This document shows, one piece after another, positions 43,680-46,435 of a DNA stretch of 46,435 nucleotides. The DNA is taken from positions 1 through 46,435 of the forward strand of contig NZ_JAERRK010000035.1 in the NCBI RefSeq assembly GCF_016741775.1. Direction: 5' to 3'. Below the pieces are notes generated by a model, which was not told the origin of the DNA, searched no databases, and saw only the letters and a program-made list of their open reading frames with translations. Positions within the stretch are counted from its first letter, which is position 1; each line of letters begins with the position of its first letter. The position numbers were made by a program, and so were the translations under genes. The stretch is from Streptomyces actinomycinicus (GTDB taxonomy: Bacteria; Actinomycetota; Actinomycetes; Streptomycetales; Streptomycetaceae).

Positions 43680-43991
43680 ATGCCTTTCGATGACGAACTC
43701 AGCAAGAGCCGCTTCGCCCGCTGGCTCGTGCATCACAGCCGCCTCGCCGGCTGCGACACCACCGCCATCCAAACCCAGATGACGATCCTCCTGCTGACGG
43801 GCATTGCCCTGTCCGACGGCCTGGACGCCACCATGACCGCAAGCCTCGCCGACGCCCTCGGCGTCACACCCCAGGACATCACGACCGCCTACATCGGCGA
43901 GATGCGGCGAACCGTCCTCACCAAGATCCGCAGCCACCCCGACCTGCGTGCGCTGGACGCGCAACTGGACCAACTCCTCCGCAACCATTGA
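43680..43991 (+). CDS. Small helical hypothetical protein (103 aa)
   Basis: The product reads MPFDDELSKSRFARWLVHHS, RLAGCDTTAIQTQMTILLLT, GIALSDGLDATMTASLADAL, GVTPQDITTAYIGEMRRTVL. The segment SLADALGVTPQDITTAYI resembles a helix-turn-helix, so DNA binding is possible. It is cytoplasmic by composition. The gene is intact, and the codon usage fits the host. It lies downstream of the sigma-like gene and its partner and may belong to the same regulatory group. I do not recognise the family. Confidence 0.55.
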   Translation: MPFDDELSKSRFARWLVHHSRLAGCDTTAIQTQMTILLLTGIALSDGLDATMTASLADALGVTPQDITTAYIGEMRRTVLTKIRSHPDLRALDAQLDQLLRNH

Positions 43992-44429
43992 TCAAGAGCA
44001 CTGCCCGTACGCTGAGCGTGTGACCATCCGCCGCACCCTTGGCGCAGGACCCCGGGCAGCGCACGGTATCGGCGCCGCCCAGGCCGACTTCTCGGCGACC
44101 TCCCCAGCGTGCGTCTTCCCGACCTGGACGAGCTGCGGGGTCGCGGTGTGCTCGGCCCCCGCCCGGTACGGCCTCAGCGCCGCGGCGCACGCTGGACGCC
44201 GGCGGCCGCTCGGACGAAGAATCGCCGCCGTCTTCCGCCTGACCCCTCCTGCTCCTGTCCACCTGCGTACGGTCCTTTCCAGAGTTCAGCCGTCTGCCCA
44301 GGTGGAACGGTTCGCCAGTGCGCTCCCTGTTGATGTGTACTAAGAGGAGTGGCGATACCGGCGCTGAGCTTGTTCTTTAACCTTTCAACCGTTGTAGGGC
44401 GGTAAGGGTCTTCTCGCGTCGCCGCCGAC
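43992..44429. other. Eroded region; possible small-gene remnant
   Basis: A start-like VTIRRTLGAGPRAAHGIG at 44021 and later pieces LPDLDELRGRGVLGPRP and RRTLDAGGRSDEESPPSSA lie in different plus-strand frames. They might be one small gene with frameshifts. No further support. Confidence 0.3.
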
Positions 44430-45077
44430 GTGGCCCGCTCCGGGCCCGGCGTGACGGGCGAAGTCCTGGCCGCAGGATCGCGTCTGCTGCGCCCCGAGCG
44501 GCAGGCAGCGGCCTATTGGGCGGTGAACTGGCCGGAGTGGGCCGACCCCCAAGCCACGCCCGTCCTGGCCGAGCCGTACCGGTCCAGGGCCACGGCGTGG
44601 GCCCGCGCGTGGGTCGCCGACCGCATCGCCCAGCACGCTGAAGCAGGCCGCTCCTGGGCGCAGGCCGACGCGCACGACGCGTTCTACCCCCACGACCTGC
44701 TCCCCGCCGCAGGCGACGTGCCCGAGGCCTCTCCGTACCTCACCGAGACGTTCCTGTCGGCCGCGTGGGCCCTGCCCCTGGCCGACCGCTACGGCCCACA
44801 CCTGCCTACCGCCTACTGGCGGTGCAAAGCACAGGTGATCAACCTGATGCCCCGCAGCGCGGTGCGGGCCCTGCCACGACGCAAGCAGTACTACACCCAG
44901 GCCCTGGCCCGGCAGGCGGCAGCCATCACCCTCCGGCCGCCGCTGCTCGCCGCCGACCTCGGCCTGATCGACCCCGGCCGCCTCGCCCGCGAGCGGGACC
45001 CCTCCGTCCTGCTTGCCGTGGCCGCCGCCGAACAGTGGCTCCAAGGAGCCGCCGAGCGCGGATACATCCGCACCTGA
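44430..45077 (+). CDS. Hypothetical protein (215 aa)
   Basis: The GTG-initiated product reads VARSGPGVTGEVLAAGSRLL, RPERQAAAYWAVNWPEWADP, then PYRSRATAWARAWVADRIAQ, FLSAAWALPLADRYGPHLPT and RRKQYYTQALARQAAAITLR. It is largely helical with many Trp and Arg, without a membrane segment or catalytic motif I recognise. The frame is open seven codons upstream of the start, so the true N-terminus could be slightly longer or truncated. It is followed after 72 nt by the acetyltransferase gene in the same direction and probably shares its transcript. Confidence 0.6.
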   Translation: MARSGPGVTGEVLAAGSRLLRPERQAAAYWAVNWPEWADPQATPVLAEPYRSRATAWARAWVADRIAQHAEAGRSWAQADAHDAFYPHDLLPAAGDVPEASPYLTETFLSAAWALPLADRYGPHLPTAYWRCKAQVINLMPRSAVRALPRRKQYYTQALARQAAAITLRPPLLAADLGLIDPGRLARERDPSVLLAVAAAEQWLQGAAERGYIRT

Positions 45078-45149
45078 AACACCCACCTGCCGGACGGGAG
45101 TCCCCTCCCGTCCGGCCTCACCTCCTGGACACAGAGAGGAGCATCGCGC

Positions 45150-46016
45150 ATGGTCGTGTACGTGAGCCCTGTACTGGGTGTGAGCCTGCGCCCCTACGCC
45201 CCGGCCGACCGGACGGCGGTCCTGGGCCTGATCAACGCCGATCGGTTGTCCGGGCAGCCCCTCACCACCCCGGCCATGCTCGCTGAGGCGCTGGCGGGCC
45301 GCTCGGGGGTGGATGCCGGCTGGTGGGCCGAACTCGACCGTCCCGTCACGTCCGTGGCCACGGACGCCGCCGGAGCCGTCCTCGGCGTCGTCTCCTACGC
45401 GCTGCGCCCGAAGGACGCCCACGGCGTGATCCTGTGGCTGCACTGCCGGGAGAACGAGACCGTGGCCCGCGCCCTGCTCGACCACGCCGCCACTGAGCTG
45501 GGCCCCCGCCCCCTGGAGGCCTTCCACTTCACCAGCGCCCTCACCCTGGGCCTGGAAGCCCTCCCCGTCCGCCACCGCCCCGCCACCCACGCCGCCCTCA
45601 CCGCCGCCGGGTACAGGGGAACCGACCTGTGGCGCTACATGCACCGCACCCTCCCTGCCCCCGAACTGCCCCGCCTCACCCACCACGACACCGAGCCCGC
45701 CACCCCTGACACCCGCCGACTCCTCGTCACCGAGGACGGCAAGACCCTCGCCGACGCCACCATCGGAACGCCCGTACAGGGCACCGGGGTTCTGTGGTGG
45801 ATCGGTGTCGAGCCCGCCGCACGCGGCCGGGGACTCGGCCGTGCCCTTCTCGGCACTGCCCTGGACGCGCTCCACCGCATGGGCGCCACGGACGTGATCC
45901 TGTTCGTGGACGACGACGCGCCTGCTGGCGACGACCGAGACCGAACCGCCGCGAAAGCTCTTTACGAGTCGTCAGGATTCGAAGAGATCGACCGTCTGCA
46001 CTCATTCACGAAATAG
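45150..46016 (+). CDS. GNAT-family N-acetyltransferase
   Basis: The 288-residue protein starts at ATG 45150 after GAGGAG. It appears to contain two GNAT-like halves. The second is clear: LWWIGVEPAARGRGLGRALL is the acetyl-CoA pyrophosphate-binding motif A (consensus QxxGxG/A) and KALYESSGFEEIDRLHSF is motif B. The first half (SLRPYAPADRTAVLGLINAD) has lost its motif A. Tandem GNATs of this kind acetylate small amines or antibiotics, or serve as mycothiol-pathway relatives; the substrate cannot be predicted. It is the last intact gene before the end of the window and is closed by a strong terminator. Confidence 0.85.
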   Translation: MVVYVSPVLGVSLRPYAPADRTAVLGLINADRLSGQPLTTPAMLAEALAGRSGVDAGWWAELDRPVTSVATDAAGAVLGVVSYALRPKDAHGVILWLHCRENETVARALLDHAATELGPRPLEAFHFTSALTLGLEALPVRHRPATHAALTAAGYRGTDLWRYMHRTLPAPELPRLTHHDTEPATPDTRRLLVTEDGKTLADATIGTPVQGTGVLWWIGVEPAARGRGLGRALLGTALDALHRMGATDVILFVDDDAPAGDDRDRTAAKALYESSGFEEIDRLHSFTK

Positions 46017-46033
46017 CGAAGACCGCTATTGTG

Positions 46034-46064
46034 GGGAGGCCCTGAAAAGGGGCCTCCCTTTTTT
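46034..46064 (+). terminator. Strong intrinsic terminator
   Basis: Perfect 9-bp stem GGGAGGCCC / GGGCCTCCC with a 7-nt loop, followed by six T residues. It ends the acetyltransferase transcript 17 nt after the stop. U-tract terminators of this quality are uncommon in Streptomyces and here would also shield the telomere-like region from transcription. Confidence 0.9.
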
Positions 46065-46129
46065 GTATTGCAGGAGTGGCCGGGCCTCAGTCCAGTCTCT
46101 ATCCATTACTCCAGTTTGAAGCATCCATG

Positions 46130-46435
46130 AGCGCTGCACCCCGTCGAGGACTGCTGCGCTGCTTCAACCGCCCCCCGCCCCTCTTGCTGCTGCGTCAGGG
46201 CCGCGCGGAGCGTGGCCCGTTGCCTCGCACGCAGTGCGAGGCGCTGCGGCCGGAGCGCAGCGGCGGCCGCAACCGGCCTGGCTTTGCCAGGCCGAGCCGC
46301 GTAGCGGCTCCGCTCCTGGAGCACAGCGGAAGGAGCGTCAACCTGACCGCGCAGCGGTCAGGTTGACGCGGGGAGCGCAGCGAGCCGCCAGCGCTCACGC
46401 GGAGCGGGTCCCTCCGGGCTGCGCCCGGAGCAAGC
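46130..46435. repeat. Telomere-like array of palindromes at the replicon end
   Basis: At least five perfect inverted repeats with 3-nt loops are packed here: 46222-46242 (9 bp, loop GCA), 46274-46294 (9 bp, TTT), 46294-46310 (7 bp, GTA), 46335-46369 (16 bp, GCA) and 46412-46430 (8 bp, TGC), plus looser ones such as CGCTCCT/AGGAGCG at 46311-46337. Dense palindromes with GCA-type loops are the hallmark of Streptomyces telomeres, where the single-stranded 3' overhang folds for terminal-protein-primed end patching. No gene is credible here. I infer that the replicon ends at or very near base 46435. The sequence does not match the archetypal telomere from memory, so it may be a divergent type. Confidence 0.75.

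Noticed and set aside
46130..46435. Integron attC array or REP-type repeat cluster
   Set aside because: There is no integrase or cassette structure and no repeated core site. Multiple different palindromes with GCA-like loops at the edge of the window fit a telomere better.
1..46435. tRNA or rRNA genes
   Set aside because: I looked for TTCGA-containing T-arms with matching acceptor stems and found none convincing on either strand; a tRNAscan run would be decisive.

Overview
The window is very GC-rich, uses GTG and TTG starts, and carries protein families typical of Streptomyces (IS701 and IS5-type transposases, XRE/TPR regulators, RsbW-like ATPases, two-gene operons with overlapping stops and starts). 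I read it as the terminal ~46 kb of a linear Streptomyces replicon, either a chromosome arm or a linear plasmid. The last ~300 bases are packed with perfect inverted repeats around 3-nt loops, as in Streptomyces telomeres. A helicase-associated-domain remnant lies about 6 kb inside, and pseudogenes, insertion sequences and fragment junctions are abundant, as expected of a decaying replicon end.

Layout. 1-3.9 kb: partial dienelactone hydrolase, a zinc-ribbon/GIY-YIG gene, an IS5-type transposase and a doubly frameshifted regulator-like gene. 3.9-10.5 kb: a glycosyltransferase, two duplicated glycine-rich proteins and a third protein; the last three share an uncharacterised C-terminal repeat, five copies in all. 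10.5-14.2 kb: an IS701 transposase fused to an IS5 remnant, then a graveyard of gene fragments around one intact AAA ATPase. 14.2-19.3 kb: a broken STAND-type ATPase, degenerate type I-E CRISPR repeats on both sides of a ribbon-helix-helix/Fic-like toxin-antitoxin pair, and a WD40 protein with about 14 repeats. 19.3-24 kb: more fragments, including an integrase N-terminus and a broken phospholipase A2.

24.9-27.4 kb: a truncated NUDIX hydrolase and two methyltransferases. 27.4-32.2 kb: a decayed module of tyrosine recombinase C-terminus, XRE regulator and zinc-ribbon/recombinase-like protein, then a TPR-like gene translationally coupled to a broken Tn554 TnpC-like gene. 32.2-33.5 kb: an IS427-group element, delimited to the base, that splits an XRE/TPR gene. 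33.6-39.9 kb: a sugar-nucleotide/glycosylation locus with a broken GT4 transferase, an unknown protein, a nucleotide-sugar dehydrogenase, a divergent GT2 transferase, a TauD-like oxygenase and an RsbW-like ATPase. 40.3-46 kb: helicase-domain remnant, SMI1/KNR4 protein, broken sigma-70-like gene with small partners, a hypothetical protein, and a GNAT acetyltransferase closed by a strong terminator just before the telomere-like end.

Many genes carry single-base indels, often in short homopolymers. True decay and residual assembly errors cannot be separated from the sequence alone. All family assignments come from motif recognition by eye; no database search was run.
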